Below, in pieces: positions 36,268-45,329 of a stretch of 64,000 nt of DNA. Origin of the DNA: CBDAKK01 sp965196605 (GTDB taxonomy: Bacteria > Spirochaetota > Spirochaetia > WTKD01 > G963693115); the NCBI GenBank assembly GCA_965196605.1, contig CBDAKK010000008.1:496001-560000 (forward strand), written 5' to 3'. Numbering within the stretch: position 1 is the first letter of the stretch; the number at the start of each line of letters is the position of its first letter. A program made the translations under genes and the position numbers. Under the pieces are notes generated by a model. That model had not been told where the DNA came from. It did no database searches and saw only the letters and a program-made list of their open reading frames with translations.

Positions 36268-36742
36268 CGTGAGCGTCCTCACAGCCGTGCCACGGACGGC
36301 ACAAGAAGCGTTTGTTTAATACGCGGGGGTGTGGGGGCGTGCCCCCACAGCGAGTTTTTCTTTTTTCTTTGGTACTTTTCTTTTTTCTTTTTTCGTCGCA
36401 CGCACATGCCATGGAGGGCATGCATTGTGCGCCATGGATGGTAAAAAAAGAAAAAAGAAAGTACAGTCATCCGAGCTTATGTCATAGCAGGCGCAGCTGC
36501 TTGACCACAGAAAGCATACACACACAAAGCGTAAGCAAAATTGCGATAGCTACCCGCGCAGAGCGCAGATAGACGTGATACACCAAGGGGGGCGTGGGGG
36601 TATACACCCCCCACAAAGGTAAAGCGCTTGTGCAGTAGTATTGAGTATAATTTTTATGTTACAAGCAATTTGTGAAAGCTTGAATGCATGCTTCTTGATT
36701 GCTTAGATATAAAGTCAAAATTCAAAGATTTCAGGAGATGCT

Positions 36743-37498
36743 ATGTATACAACTTTACAATACCGATTGCGAAATATTTCATTATTATTGTGCTGTGTTG
36801 TGCTGGGGATGATAATTAATATGCGAGCGCATGCCCAAGAAAAACAAGCGCATATTGTGGAAGTCACGGGTTATGGCACGGCAAGTGCTGCTTCAGATTA
36901 CGCAACCATAGCGGTAGGGGTAGCTCATACGGCAGATTCAGCAGCGGTAGCAATGGAGCGCACCTCGAAGAGTATGAATGAACTTTTTCGCGTACTTGAT
37001 GACTTGCAAATTCCTAAGAAGCATAGAAAGACCCAAAATATTTCTCTGTACCCTAGCTATGAGCAGGTTGCATGTATGAAAAACTCTCATGGGTGGTGTG
37101 AAGAAGGTGCAGATCGAAAACGTGTATATGATGCAAGCAATGCCATTCGCATACATGTTGGGAATTTAGATATTTTACCAACAGTGCTTATTAAGCTTAC
37201 CACGGTAGGTGCTAACACTATACACTCCATACAATTTGGTGTTGCATCAAGAGATGTGCTTGAGGCACAGGCGCAGGAAAAGGCAATTATCGACGCTACA
37301 AAGCGCGCGCGGCGATACGCAGAGGCAGCGGGACTTGCTCTTGGGTCTGTCATTTCGATTATAGAACAGCCTATAATGAACGAGCGAAGCTACTATGCTG
37401 CTCAAAATTTGCAATCGGACATGGCGACAAGTGTACCAATAGCCGAAGGAGAATCTTCTGTTTCCACAGCCGTGCGCGTGGTTTTTGCATTGCAGTAG
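36743..37498 (+). CDS. SIMPL (DUF541) domain secreted protein
   Basis: 251 residues. Signal peptide to about AHAQ (residue 32). VEVTGYGTASAASDYATIAVGV, TQNISLYPSY and ATKRARRYAEAAGLALGSV are typical SIMPL segments; the family forms periplasmic or surface oligomers with unclear function, sometimes tied to oxidative stress. Ribosome site AGGAG 7 nt before the ATG. Lies just beyond the right repeat arm; the 140-bp gap before it holds only the hairpin remnant and AT-rich sequence. Confidence 0.88.
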   Translation: MYTTLQYRLRNISLLLCCVVLGMIINMRAHAQEKQAHIVEVTGYGTASAASDYATIAVGVAHTADSAAVAMERTSKSMNELFRVLDDLQIPKKHRKTQNISLYPSYEQVACMKNSHGWCEEGADRKRVYDASNAIRIHVGNLDILPTVLIKLTTVGANTIHSIQFGVASRDVLEAQAQEKAIIDATKRARRYAEAAGLALGSVISIIEQPIMNERSYYAAQNLQSDMATSVPIAEGESSVSTAVRVVFALQ

Positions 37499-37522
37499 GC
37501 GCTATGATGAGGAACCGCGTTT

Positions 37523-38275
37523 TTAAGAAGCAAGCATGAGGCGCAGCGCCATGGCAAAGCAGGTGAGTACCACCATGGGCTTAATGATGCGTGAGCCTTT
37601 TTTGACAACCGTGTGTACGCCTATGCTTGCGCCTATAATTTGCCCCACTATCATGGCGGCGCCGATCGACCAGTAAACTGTGCCAAAGACTACAAAGTAG
37701 CAGAGTGACGAAAGGTTGCTGACAAAATTAAAAAGCTTTGCATAGGCGGTAGCTTCAGAAAGCCCCACACCGCGCAGTGAGACAAACGAGAGTATCATAA
37801 AGCTACCGGTGCCCGGGCCAAAAAAACCGTCATAAAAACCCAAGAGCGGTGCGGGAATAAGCGCGAAGCTGCGCAATGAAATTTTACTTGCTCTTTGTGC
37901 ATCGTCAATGTTTTTTGCAAAAAGCATGTACAGCCCAATGGCAAGCAGCAGTACGGGCAAAAATTTCATTAAGTACGCGTTGCCAATTTTTAAGACGAGG
38001 GCAGTGCCGAGCGTGGCGCCTACAAAAATGGTGAGTAACACAAAAAGTACTGGGCGAATGCGCATTGTGCCGTTTTTTACAAAATGCCACGAAGCACACA
38101 GCGTGCCACTGCTGCCTTGTAGTTTGTTTGTCGCTAGGGCTGCGGCGGGAGGCACGCCCAGCAATATGAGCGTTGGCAGGGTTATAAGCCCGCCACCGCC
38201 GCTTATGGTGTCAACCCAGCCCGCAAGCACTGCCACGGCAAAGGCAATGAGTAGCATTTCAAAACCAATGGTCAT
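37523..38275 (-). CDS. TSUP family permease (TauE/SafE-like)
   Basis: About 250 residues, eight to nine helices. AGWVDTISGGGGLITLPTLI near residue 17 and GFYDGFFGPGTGSFMIL in the middle are the two internal repeat signatures of the sulfite exporter TauE/SafE (DUF81) family, which moves sulfonates or other organic anions. ATG 38275 follows TACAAT (38282–38287 complement) by 6 nt; no ribosome site. Convergent with the SIMPL gene. Confidence 0.9.
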   Translation of the reverse strand: MTIGFEMLLIAFAVAVLAGWVDTISGGGGLITLPTLILLGVPPAAALATNKLQGSSGTLCASWHFVKNGTMRIRPVLFVLLTIFVGATLGTALVLKIGNAYLMKFLPVLLLAIGLYMLFAKNIDDAQRASKISLRSFALIPAPLLGFYDGFFGPGTGSFMILSFVSLRGVGLSEATAYAKLFNFVSNLSSLCYFVVFGTVYWSIGAAMIVGQIIGASIGVHTVVKKGSRIIKPMVVLTCFAMALRLMLAS

Positions 38276-38373
38276 GAGCACATTGTACAACAAGCGTGAG
38301 AGATATACTTATCTATTTGTACCTTGAATTATTGGAACACCCTTATGCGCGCAATTGGTGGCGTGTATTTGTT

Positions 38374-39408
38374 TCACAAGAGTGGCTTTATAAAGGCGTA
38401 TATTTCTTGTATTACTTCATTTTGTATATCAGCCCTTGTTCGTTCACCATCGTGGCAAATTTCACCCTCACCTTCTTCCGCAAATATAGCAACTCCTTTT
38501 TCAGTACACCTGTTTATAAAAGAAAAGTGACTCGCATCACGGAGTATTTTGTAGGTTATGTTTGAATTAGAGGACTCTGCAAATACCTTGAGGTTTAAGC
38601 GCCTTGTTTTATCACTCGGTTTGTAATACGATGCTCCTAAAATGAATGTTGGCACTGATATATTTTGTACACTTTTGTTTGTTATAATTTCACCACCGCC
38701 CGGGTCTAAGGCAATGGCAAATTTCACTCTTTTGTCTTCGTAGTTTTTTTCCATTTTCACTCTATTGAGTTTAGATATGTCGACATTGTTTTCTACGTAA
38801 AATGAACAGTTTGGATTTTGCGGAGTTTCTGAACAAAGTTGTATGTATGCGTCCATGCTAATTTGAACTCCGACTAATGCCAAAACAGAATAGCCTCCTT
38901 TGGAATGACCAAGTAGGCCAATATTCTTTTCCTCAACATATGGAGATAGCGTTGTGTCTGCTAACACGGCATCAATCAAAAAAGAAATATCCTCAACTTG
39001 TTTGTAAAGTTTTGTCCCTTCTTGTGGAATGGAATTACCTGTGGTGCTTCCGGGATGATTAGCGGCCGCAACCACAAAGCCCTTCTGCGCTAAGGCAGTA
39101 GCCAAATAAGAGACGTTGAGATTATTCCCACCGCTGCCATGACTGAAAATGACCAGAGGGAATTTTCCCTGTGCCAACGGTGCATCCACAACTGCTTTAG
39201 AAATTTCAAACACTATGTTTTGAGAATACGCTACAGGCTGTTCCTTAGAGCGCGTTGGATAGTAGAAAATCGTATCTAAGCTTCTTTTACGTTTGGTATC
39301 TTCATATGTTTTTTGTGTAACCCCCACATTGTAGACGCCCGAAGCATAGCCATGTGTAGAAACAAGCACAAGAACCAGTAATCCAAGATATATTCTTTTT
39401 AATCTCAT
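38374..39408 (-). CDS. Secreted alpha/beta hydrolase (PAF-acetylhydrolase/dienelactone hydrolase-like)
   Basis: 344 residues. Signal peptide MRLKRIYLGLLVLVLVSTHG up to YAS. FPLVIFSHGSGGNN is the oxyanion-side strand, GLLGHSKGGYSVLA (near 165) the nucleophile elbow (GHSKG), and SHFSFI near the end the probable His. The pattern matches the PAF-AH isoform II/predicted dienelactone hydrolase group, which cleaves esters or lipids. A minus-strand TATAAT lies about 35 bp upstream of the start and GGGG precedes it by 8 nt. Confidence 0.82.
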   Translation of the reverse strand: MRLKRIYLGLLVLVLVSTHGYASGVYNVGVTQKTYEDTKRKRSLDTIFYYPTRSKEQPVAYSQNIVFEISKAVVDAPLAQGKFPLVIFSHGSGGNNLNVSYLATALAQKGFVVAAANHPGSTTGNSIPQEGTKLYKQVEDISFLIDAVLADTTLSPYVEEKNIGLLGHSKGGYSVLALVGVQISMDAYIQLCSETPQNPNCSFYVENNVDISKLNRVKMEKNYEDKRVKFAIALDPGGGEIITNKSVQNISVPTFILGASYYKPSDKTRRLNLKVFAESSNSNITYKILRDASHFSFINRCTEKGVAIFAEEGEGEICHDGERTRADIQNEVIQEIYAFIKPLL

Positions 39409-40224
39409 TTAAAAACCCCAAATTAAAAATAATCTAATCATATTATAACGAAAAAAACACATGCTGCCTCATGAATAAAAACATACTGTTGTATTATGCC
39501 ATGGCTTAGGCGGTATTGCATTTTGTCTCTTATCACCTACGGCGTTAGCCCCACACCTGAAGCAACCCTGCGCCACCCGTGCGTAGCACTTCAAGGTACT
39601 TACGGATACAAATAAAATAGTCGCGCGTAAGCGCATTGCCCGTGTCATATCTCATAACGCTAGCGAGTTTTGCTATAAGCTCCATCTTTGTGTCGCTGCG
39701 CGACACTTATTTTAATCGTTTCTAGCCGCTCGCCTACGACTCACGACTTTTCTTCTCTTGCGTCATCACAGCCGCCCCATGGACGGGACGCATTGGCTGA
39801 TAGGAATGGTCAGCATCGCACTCATACAAACTTATTTCCATACAATCTTCATGCTTGCACACAGCATCTATGTCATTATTGCTTTAGCACACAGCATGCT
39901 TTTTTCTTTTCTTTTTGGTTCTTTTTCTTTTCTTTTTTTCGTGCCAAAAAAAGAAAAGAAAAAGAACAGTCATTCGAGCGTATGTCATAGCAGGCGCGGC
40001 TGCTTGACCGCAGAAAAAGTTCATACAACACTGCGTTAGCAAAATTGCGATAGCTACCCGCGCGTAAGCGCAGTACCGCGTCTTACCCACGGGGGGTGTG
40101 GGGGCTTGCCCCCACAAAGCGCTTATGCACATATAGCGTCTTACCCCACGGGGGGCGTGGGGGATACACCCCCACAAAGACAAAACGCCTACGCAAAAGC
40201 AAGGGAATGAATATACTTAAAAAC
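39409..40224. repeat. Intergenic mosaic repeat region
   Basis: 816 bp without a gene. 39586–39720 is an inverted, slightly changed copy of 52430–52560. 39768–39812 shares CCGCCCCATGGACGGG with 60873 and 52163. 40085–40185 has two GTGGGGG/CCCCCAC hairpins. Open frames running through these repeats into the next gene are not credible starts. Confidence 0.8.
39918..39967. repeat. 22-bp-stem polypyrimidine/polypurine palindrome
   Basis: Stem 39918–39939 (GTTC then T/C only) pairs perfectly with 39946–39967 (A/G only, ending GAAC) around a 6-nt loop. Similar but looser T/C ... A/G arrangements lie at 26563–26660, 36365–36462 and 51926–52053. Confidence 0.85.
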
Positions 40225-40965
40225 ATGAGTACTACTATTTCAGTTTTAGGATGCGGGCGTACGGGGGTGCAAACGAGCATTGTCTTGCTTGAGCGCTTTG
40301 TCGGCGGAGTCGCAGTGTATGATGAAGATACGGATTATGCAAAGGGCATGGTGCTTGATTTTATGCAAGCTTCATCAGTTCAGGGTTACCATGGGCATGC
40401 CACGGCAGTTGAAAGTGCCCAAGGGCTCACGCAATCGCGCGTATTAATTATAGGGGAGCATCGGGACGAGACTGCTCCGAGTGTTGAAACTATACAGGGT
40501 CTTATAAAAGACATTCCGGTGTGTGTATACGCCTGTCGGGACCTCTCGCCCTTGTCGCAGATTAAAAGCGACAAGATATTTGGAGTGCATGGTTTGGTTG
40601 ATGCTGCAATTTTGAAGGCGCATGTTGCGCGCGAAATTGACATTGCGCAAAAGGACATAGAGGTGATGATGCACGGCGGCGTGGGTAAAGACATGCAAAG
40701 TTCGCCCGAACTGGTGCGCGTAGGGGGCATACCCGTAAATGAAGTTGTTGCTGGTTCATATGAGCGCGCGCTCGAAAAGGCGAAAAAGTCCTACGATGCT
40801 TTTGAGGGAGGGCCGTGGAACACGTACTATACCCTTGCATCTGCGGCGGCTGAAGCTGCGTTGTTAGTGGCGAGTGGACAGGGTGCCATTATTCCTGTTA
40901 CCACCGCAGAAGGCACCAAAGCCGCGCGGGTAGACGAAAAAGGATATAAGGAGCTTGGACTATGA
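40225..40965 (+). CDS. Degenerate malate/lactate dehydrogenase-like protein
   Basis: About 246 residues. TTISVLGCGRTGVQTSIVLL is a Rossmann dinucleotide motif, and the order of strands follows the LDH/MDH family, but the chain is ~70 residues shorter than its neighbour and lacks the catalytic set: the substrate-binding Arg loop is missing, and the GGHGD active-site His block is replaced by MMHGGVGKDMQSS. ATG 40225 follows TATACT by 7 nt and gives a normal family N-terminus; ATG 40207 is an alternative. Its stop overlaps the ATG of the canonical mdh by 4 bp, suggesting equal synthesis and perhaps a mixed complex. Confidence 0.75.
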   Translation: MSTTISVLGCGRTGVQTSIVLLERFVGGVAVYDEDTDYAKGMVLDFMQASSVQGYHGHATAVESAQGLTQSRVLIIGEHRDETAPSVETIQGLIKDIPVCVYACRDLSPLSQIKSDKIFGVHGLVDAAILKAHVAREIDIAQKDIEVMMHGGVGKDMQSSPELVRVGGIPVNEVVAGSYERALEKAKKSYDAFEGGPWNTYYTLASAAAEAALLVASGQGAIIPVTTAEGTKAARVDEKGYKELGL

Positions 40966-41918
40966 GTGAAAAACAAAAGAATATAAAAGTTGCAGTAATA
41001 GGCGGAGGCAACGTTGGCGCATCCGCGGTGCATTACATTGCGAAAAAGCTGACGGAGAACGGTAAGAGCGAGGTAGTGTTACTAGATGTGGTGCCATCCC
41101 TTGCGGAGCAGAAAGGCATAGACTTTAGCTATGCTTCAGAATATTTTGCCTACCATGCAAAGGTTTCTGGTGGCACCGACTTTGCGGCGTTAGCGGATGC
41201 GGACGTGGTGGTGCACACTGCGGGCATAGCGCGTAAGCCGGGCATGGACAGAATGGATCTCTTAAAAACCAATGTGAAAATAGCCCGCGATGTTGCACAC
41301 AACGTTGCCCGCTATGCTCCTAATGCGCTTTTCATTGTAGTTGCCAACCCGCTCGATGTTATTTCCATGGTTTGTTATAAGGAAAGCGGCTTTGCACGAG
41401 ACAAGGTTATAGGCATGGCGGGCGTTTTGGACAGCGCGCGCTACCGCTATTTTATTGCTGAAAAGCTGCGCACCATGCCCTCGCAGGTGCAAACCATGGT
41501 GCTTGGTGGACACGGAGACGCCATGGTGCCCGTGCGCGCCTATTCGTCTGTCTCGGGCATTGAGGCAACAAAGCTCATTGACGCTTCTGAAATTGCCGCA
41601 ATGGAAGAGCGCACCTGTCACGGTGGTGCTGAAATTGTCAAGTACCTTAAAACAGGCAGCGCATACTATGGGCCTGCGGCATCAGCGGCGGACATGGTAG
41701 AAGCCTTTGCATTGGGTAAACGCAGGCTTATTCCCGCTTCCGTGCTTTTAGAGGGCGAGTACGGAATACGCGATGTGTTCTTAGGGGTGCCGGTAATACT
41801 GGGGCCAAACGGCGTTGAGAAAATTATAGAAGTTTCCTTAAGCAATGATGAGAAAGCGGCCTTGCAGTCTTCTGTCGAAATGGTTCAAGGCGGGCTTGCG
41901 CAGCTTGAAAGCATATAA
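40962..41918 (+). CDS. mdh: Malate dehydrogenase (LDH/MDH family)
   Basis: 318 residues with the full catalytic set: VAVIGGGNVGASAVHYIA (NAD binding), Asp in VVLLDVV (NAD rather than NADP), AGIARKPGMDRMDLL (Arg loop typical of malate enzymes), VVANPLDVIS, LDSARYRYF (Asp/Arg) and GGHGDAMVPV (His). Oxidises malate to oxaloacetate, or the reverse. Translationally coupled to the degenerate paralogue upstream. Confidence 0.92.
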   Translation: MSEKQKNIKVAVIGGGNVGASAVHYIAKKLTENGKSEVVLLDVVPSLAEQKGIDFSYASEYFAYHAKVSGGTDFAALADADVVVHTAGIARKPGMDRMDLLKTNVKIARDVAHNVARYAPNALFIVVANPLDVISMVCYKESGFARDKVIGMAGVLDSARYRYFIAEKLRTMPSQVQTMVLGGHGDAMVPVRAYSSVSGIEATKLIDASEIAAMEERTCHGGAEIVKYLKTGSAYYGPAASAADMVEAFALGKRRLIPASVLLEGEYGIRDVFLGVPVILGPNGVEKIIEVSLSNDEKAALQSSVEMVQGGLAQLESI

Positions 41919-41967
41919 GTAGCGTCGCAGCAGTATTGTTGCTTGTGCGTGCTTAACAAGTATTTGT

Positions 41968-42285
41968 ATGAAAAAGCTGATTGTCTTTGTTCCGCAAGAA
42001 TACGCAGAGGCGGTGAAAAATGCGCTTTTTTGTGCAGGTGCGGGGGCGTATAAGCACTACTCACACTGTTGCTTTGAAACACATGGCGTGGGTCAGTATA
42101 AGCCCCTTGAGTGCGCGCAGCCTTTCCTCGGACAGCAGGGGAGACTTGAGCGCACCAAGGAGCTTAAAATAGAAATGCTGTGTGATGATGGCCTTGTGGA
42201 AGCGGCGCTTGAAAAAATGAAGGAAGCGCATCCCTATGAGTCGCCCGCATATGAGGTGAGTGCCTTGGAATATTGGGGGACATAA
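41968..42285 (+). CDS. YqfO/CutA-like small protein (NIF3 N-terminal-type)
   Basis: 105 residues. KLIVFVPQEYAEAVKNALFCAGAG at the N-terminus and AHPYESPAYEVSALE at the C-terminus match the ferredoxin-like insert domain of NIF3/YqfO proteins, which also occurs as a free small protein. Function unknown, probably a trimeric ligand-binding unit. Follows mdh by 49 bp. Confidence 0.85.
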   Translation: MKKLIVFVPQEYAEAVKNALFCAGAGAYKHYSHCCFETHGVGQYKPLECAQPFLGQQGRLERTKELKIEMLCDDGLVEAALEKMKEAHPYESPAYEVSALEYWGT

Positions 42286-42299
42286 AAGAGAGGAATATT

Positions 42300-43121
42300 A
42301 TGAGCCCAAAGTATCTTGCATCACATTCAAACACTGCCGCACCTGCGCCTGCCTTGCATGAGTACGCGTGCTTAGTAATAGGTGATGAAATTTTAAGTGG
42401 CCACGTTAGGGAAAGCAATGTGCCGTACATTATTACGGCGCTTAATCCGCGTGGCTACAACCTACAAGAAGCACGCATTGTAACAGACGCGCCTGAGGAC
42501 ATAGCGCGGCATCTAAGCGAGCTTAGAGACGCTTTTGCCTTTGTCATAAGCCTCGGCGGGTTGGGGCCTACGCATGATGATAGAACCATGCAGGGGTACG
42601 CCTTAAGCTTTGGTTGTGAGCGCGTAGTGCATAAAGACATGCATGAATTTTTTATGGAAAAGCCACGCACTACTGAAGAGCAGCTGAGCGCGGTACAGGC
42701 TATGAGCACCATGCCACAAGCGGTGGAAGTTATACGGCTTGGTTCAGGCTGGCCACTCTTGAAAATGGAGAATTGTTTTGCGCTGCCCGGACTGCCGTCT
42801 ATATGCAGAAAAACCGTGGACATACTTGCATCCATTTTGCCTCCACATGAGGCCTTGCATTATTGCGAATGCTTTGTAACCCTTGCAGAGCATGAGTTTG
42901 CGCTGTGGTTGAGCCAGCTTCATGCGCGCTACCCCGTTGTTTGCATAGGCTCGTACCCCATAGATAAGGATATGCAAAAGCATGAAGCGCATGTTCCGGA
43001 AGAGCGGGTAGCGCGTTCTAAAATTGCGCTTACGTCATCAGATGAGTCCGCATTTAAAACGTGTTGTGAAGAGTTGTGTACGTATATTAATACACGAGAC
43101 GCCATGGTGCGTATGAACTAA
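42300..43121 (+). CDS. CinA-like molybdopterin-binding domain protein
   Basis: 273 residues. ACLVIGDEILSGHVRESN and SLGGLGPTHDDRT are the MoCF_biosynth (CinA N-terminal/YfaY) signatures. The family includes nicotinamide-nucleotide and ADP-ribose hydrolases; the CinA amidase C-terminal domain is absent. GAGAGGA 5–6 nt before ATG 42300 sets the start; an earlier in-frame ATG at 42273 overlaps the previous gene. Confidence 0.87.
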   Translation: MSPKYLASHSNTAAPAPALHEYACLVIGDEILSGHVRESNVPYIITALNPRGYNLQEARIVTDAPEDIARHLSELRDAFAFVISLGGLGPTHDDRTMQGYALSFGCERVVHKDMHEFFMEKPRTTEEQLSAVQAMSTMPQAVEVIRLGSGWPLLKMENCFALPGLPSICRKTVDILASILPPHEALHYCECFVTLAEHEFALWLSQLHARYPVVCIGSYPIDKDMQKHEAHVPEERVARSKIALTSSDESAFKTCCEELCTYINTRDAMVRMN

Positions 43122-43160
43122 CACGAAGAATACTATTGAAGGAAGAGGAGAGACTACACT

Positions 43161-43889
43161 ATGAGTACACTTGAAGTAATTGAAGTAGGAATACGAAAAC
43201 AGGAAAAACCCATTGGGGTAATGCTACACGGCTTTGGCAGTTGCGCGGAAAACATAGCGCCCTTGTGTAATGTGTTTCTCGATACGGTGCCTTATTGGCT
43301 GGTGCTCCAAGCACCCGTGTCAATGGAAACATTGCTCGGTTACCCTGACTCTGGCTATGCGTGGTTTCCAAAACAGGACGACGGCTTTGGCAAGGACCCT
43401 ACTATGTTGTGGTATGACTTAGAAGATTATGATCTCAATGACCTTGTCGAAGCAGCACTGTTAGTAGAAGCAACCTTACGTGATAGAGACGTGTTCTCAG
43501 AGCAGGTGGCGCTTGCGGGTTTTAGCCAAGGCGGCATGATAGCGACCGAAGTTGCCCTACAGCGCGCGCGCGCATTGAGTGAAAATGACGGAACAACGCA
43601 TAATTACGCTGCCTTGCTTTTGTTTTCCTCCGCGTTTCTTGCACGAAAGCGGCGTACTGAGTTGGTACAAGCAGCAGCTGCTTCAAACAAGGCTTCTTTT
43701 CCGCCGGTTATGACTGCGCATGGAAAAAACGACGAGGTGCTACTTTACAAGCAGGGCTTAGCACTCCATGAATTTTGGAAGACCTACGCGCCGCATGCTG
43801 AATTTTGCTCATTTGACGGCGGACATGAAGTAAGCGATAAAGTATGCGAACAGGCAGCGGCGTTTTTAGATACATCTCTTAATACGTAA
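43161..43889 (+). CDS. Carboxylesterase/phospholipase (Abhydrolase_2)
   Basis: 242 residues with IGVMLHGFGSCAEN (oxyanion region), ALAGFSQGGMIA (nucleophile Ser), TAHGKNDEVL (Asp) and FDGGHEVSD (His): the complete triad of the acyl-protein thioesterase-like serine hydrolases. Cytosolic, no signal. Strong ribosome site GGAAGAGGAGAG. Its end overlaps the convergent glycosyltransferase gene by 11 bp. Confidence 0.9.
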   Translation: MSTLEVIEVGIRKQEKPIGVMLHGFGSCAENIAPLCNVFLDTVPYWLVLQAPVSMETLLGYPDSGYAWFPKQDDGFGKDPTMLWYDLEDYDLNDLVEAALLVEATLRDRDVFSEQVALAGFSQGGMIATEVALQRARALSENDGTTHNYAALLLFSSAFLARKRRTELVQAAAASNKASFPPVMTAHGKNDEVLLYKQGLALHEFWKTYAPHAEFCSFDGGHEVSDKVCEQAAAFLDTSLNT

Positions 43890-44991
43890 GGCGTGCACTA
43901 CATGTGTGGGAACCTAACGCTGCATCAATGCGCGTGAGTTTTTCTTGTAAGCCATTGGGAAATTGCACCTCATTCCACAGTGTTTCGCAAATGCTTGCAG
44001 TATCATGCCAATTTCCTTTAACAAGCCAATCTACTAAAGGCGTGGGGTCATGAGGAAACACTATGGGCCGAGCATTGGGTGATTCAAGCCATTCTTCAAT
44101 TTTTTCAGTGTTCAAAGTATTCATACTGTGGCATAGTTCAAACTGCGATAGGATAAACGCATTTGTCAATTGCTCCCATTGTCCGAGCAGCGGCTTTATG
44201 AGCATTTTTTTTCCTAATTGCAAGCATTCACTCGCCAAATAAAAGCCGCCATTAGCAATTACACCTACACATTTTTGTAAACTTTGTTTAAACTTGGTTC
44301 TTGAGACTTCATGCCATTGTATATGACCATCTTCTCTTTCTTCTCTAATATCTGGATGATAACAGAGAAAATTTACACCCTTGAGCGGCTTCAAGGTTGC
44401 CTCAATATCCTCAAGATTCTCAAATGGCAAATATACAAGATAGCACTCATGCGCATTATTGTTTTGTGTTTCAGGGCGTTCTTCGACAAAAGGAGGCAAG
44501 ATGTTTTTTGCGCCAAAATGATGCCAAAATACTCCAAGCTGTACATTGGCGGGGGCAAGGTGCTTAGTTATCAACTTATCTATAAACGGGTATCCTTTTC
44601 CAGTCTTTGGTACTTCATCATGAAAGTATGACAAAAGGTGGCTCATAGAAATTGACGGCTTTTTTTGCAATTTTGCAGACCACGCTGAAATAGGCTCGCC
44701 ATCACTAATAACCACATCGTAACGCGACACATCAATAGTCCGTATGTCTTTGTAAAATGTTAAGGGCTTCAGGGCCATTATGGTTTTCCAGTGGCATTTG
44801 CATCCTTTATGATAAATAAAACTGATTCCATCTTTCGTTTGATAATTACCAAAAAGGTCCATATCAAAATATTTATCTCTTTCACGACCGCTAAAAATGT
44901 AGTCAATTTCTATGTCGTCTCTCTTTGCAAGAGTACAAGCGCGACTAATATGACCATTCCCCGTAGCGTGAGCACCATAGAGTATTCTCAT
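43879..44991 (-). CDS. GT28-like glycosyltransferase (MJ1255/VC2487 family)
   Basis: 370 residues. MRILYGAHATGNGHISRACTLA is the Gly-rich N-terminal loop of MurG-like GT-B enzymes in the MJ1255 conserved family, and NGGFYLASECLQLGKKMLIKPL near residue 250 corresponds to the nucleotide-sugar site. Acceptor unknown. AAGGA about 6 nt upstream of the ATG. No partner genes are nearby. Confidence 0.82.
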   Translation of the reverse strand: MRILYGAHATGNGHISRACTLAKRDDIEIDYIFSGRERDKYFDMDLFGNYQTKDGISFIYHKGCKCHWKTIMALKPLTFYKDIRTIDVSRYDVVISDGEPISAWSAKLQKKPSISMSHLLSYFHDEVPKTGKGYPFIDKLITKHLAPANVQLGVFWHHFGAKNILPPFVEERPETQNNNAHECYLVYLPFENLEDIEATLKPLKGVNFLCYHPDIREEREDGHIQWHEVSRTKFKQSLQKCVGVIANGGFYLASECLQLGKKMLIKPLLGQWEQLTNAFILSQFELCHSMNTLNTEKIEEWLESPNARPIVFPHDPTPLVDWLVKGNWHDTASICETLWNEVQFPNGLQEKLTRIDAALGSHTCSARLTY

Positions 44992-45228
44992 AATAATTCC
45001 TTAGTGAGACCTTAGGAAATACCTTATAAGAATTCAATATTAAAACAAACATACTTACATAAACATCATGGTACATACATAGAAATGCCAAAATGTCATA
45101 AAAAGAGTCGCATATATTATGAGTGCTAAATGCTCATAGCTCTTACATTCGATGAAAATCTATTTTCAATTTCAGTTTTCTTAAGCACTGTGCCTCATAT
45201 AATAATAATTAAGGAGGCAATACTGTTA
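44992..45228. other. AT-rich intergenic region
   Basis: Divergent upstream region of the glycosyltransferase and the alanine symporter. No gene is seen before the small leader-like frame at 45229. Confidence 0.5.
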
Positions 45229-45273
45229 ATGATAATAATGTATTATAGTATTACTGTTACAAATTATATCTAA
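45229..45273 (+). CDS. Possible 14-codon leader peptide upstream of alanine symporter
   Basis: MIIMYYSITVTNYI preceded by a strong AAGGAGG (45211–45217, 11-nt spacing). It is rich in Ile, Tyr and Thr. No terminator or antiterminator pair was found after it, so it may be chance. Confidence 0.25.
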   Translation: MIIMYYSITVTNYI

Positions 45274-45329
45274 CATTTTATAGTTCATTGTCATAAATAT
45301 AATGAACACTAATTTCTTTGGAGGAAAGC

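Larger units (their letters stand above)
34928..36600 (-). repeat. Right arm of 1673-bp inverted repeat
   Basis: Reverse complement of 26425–28097. Its inner end is the permease/epimerase fusion joint and its outer end is a GTGGGGG/CCCCCAC hairpin repeat. Bases 35704–36600 are non-coding mosaic repeats. Confidence 0.97.
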
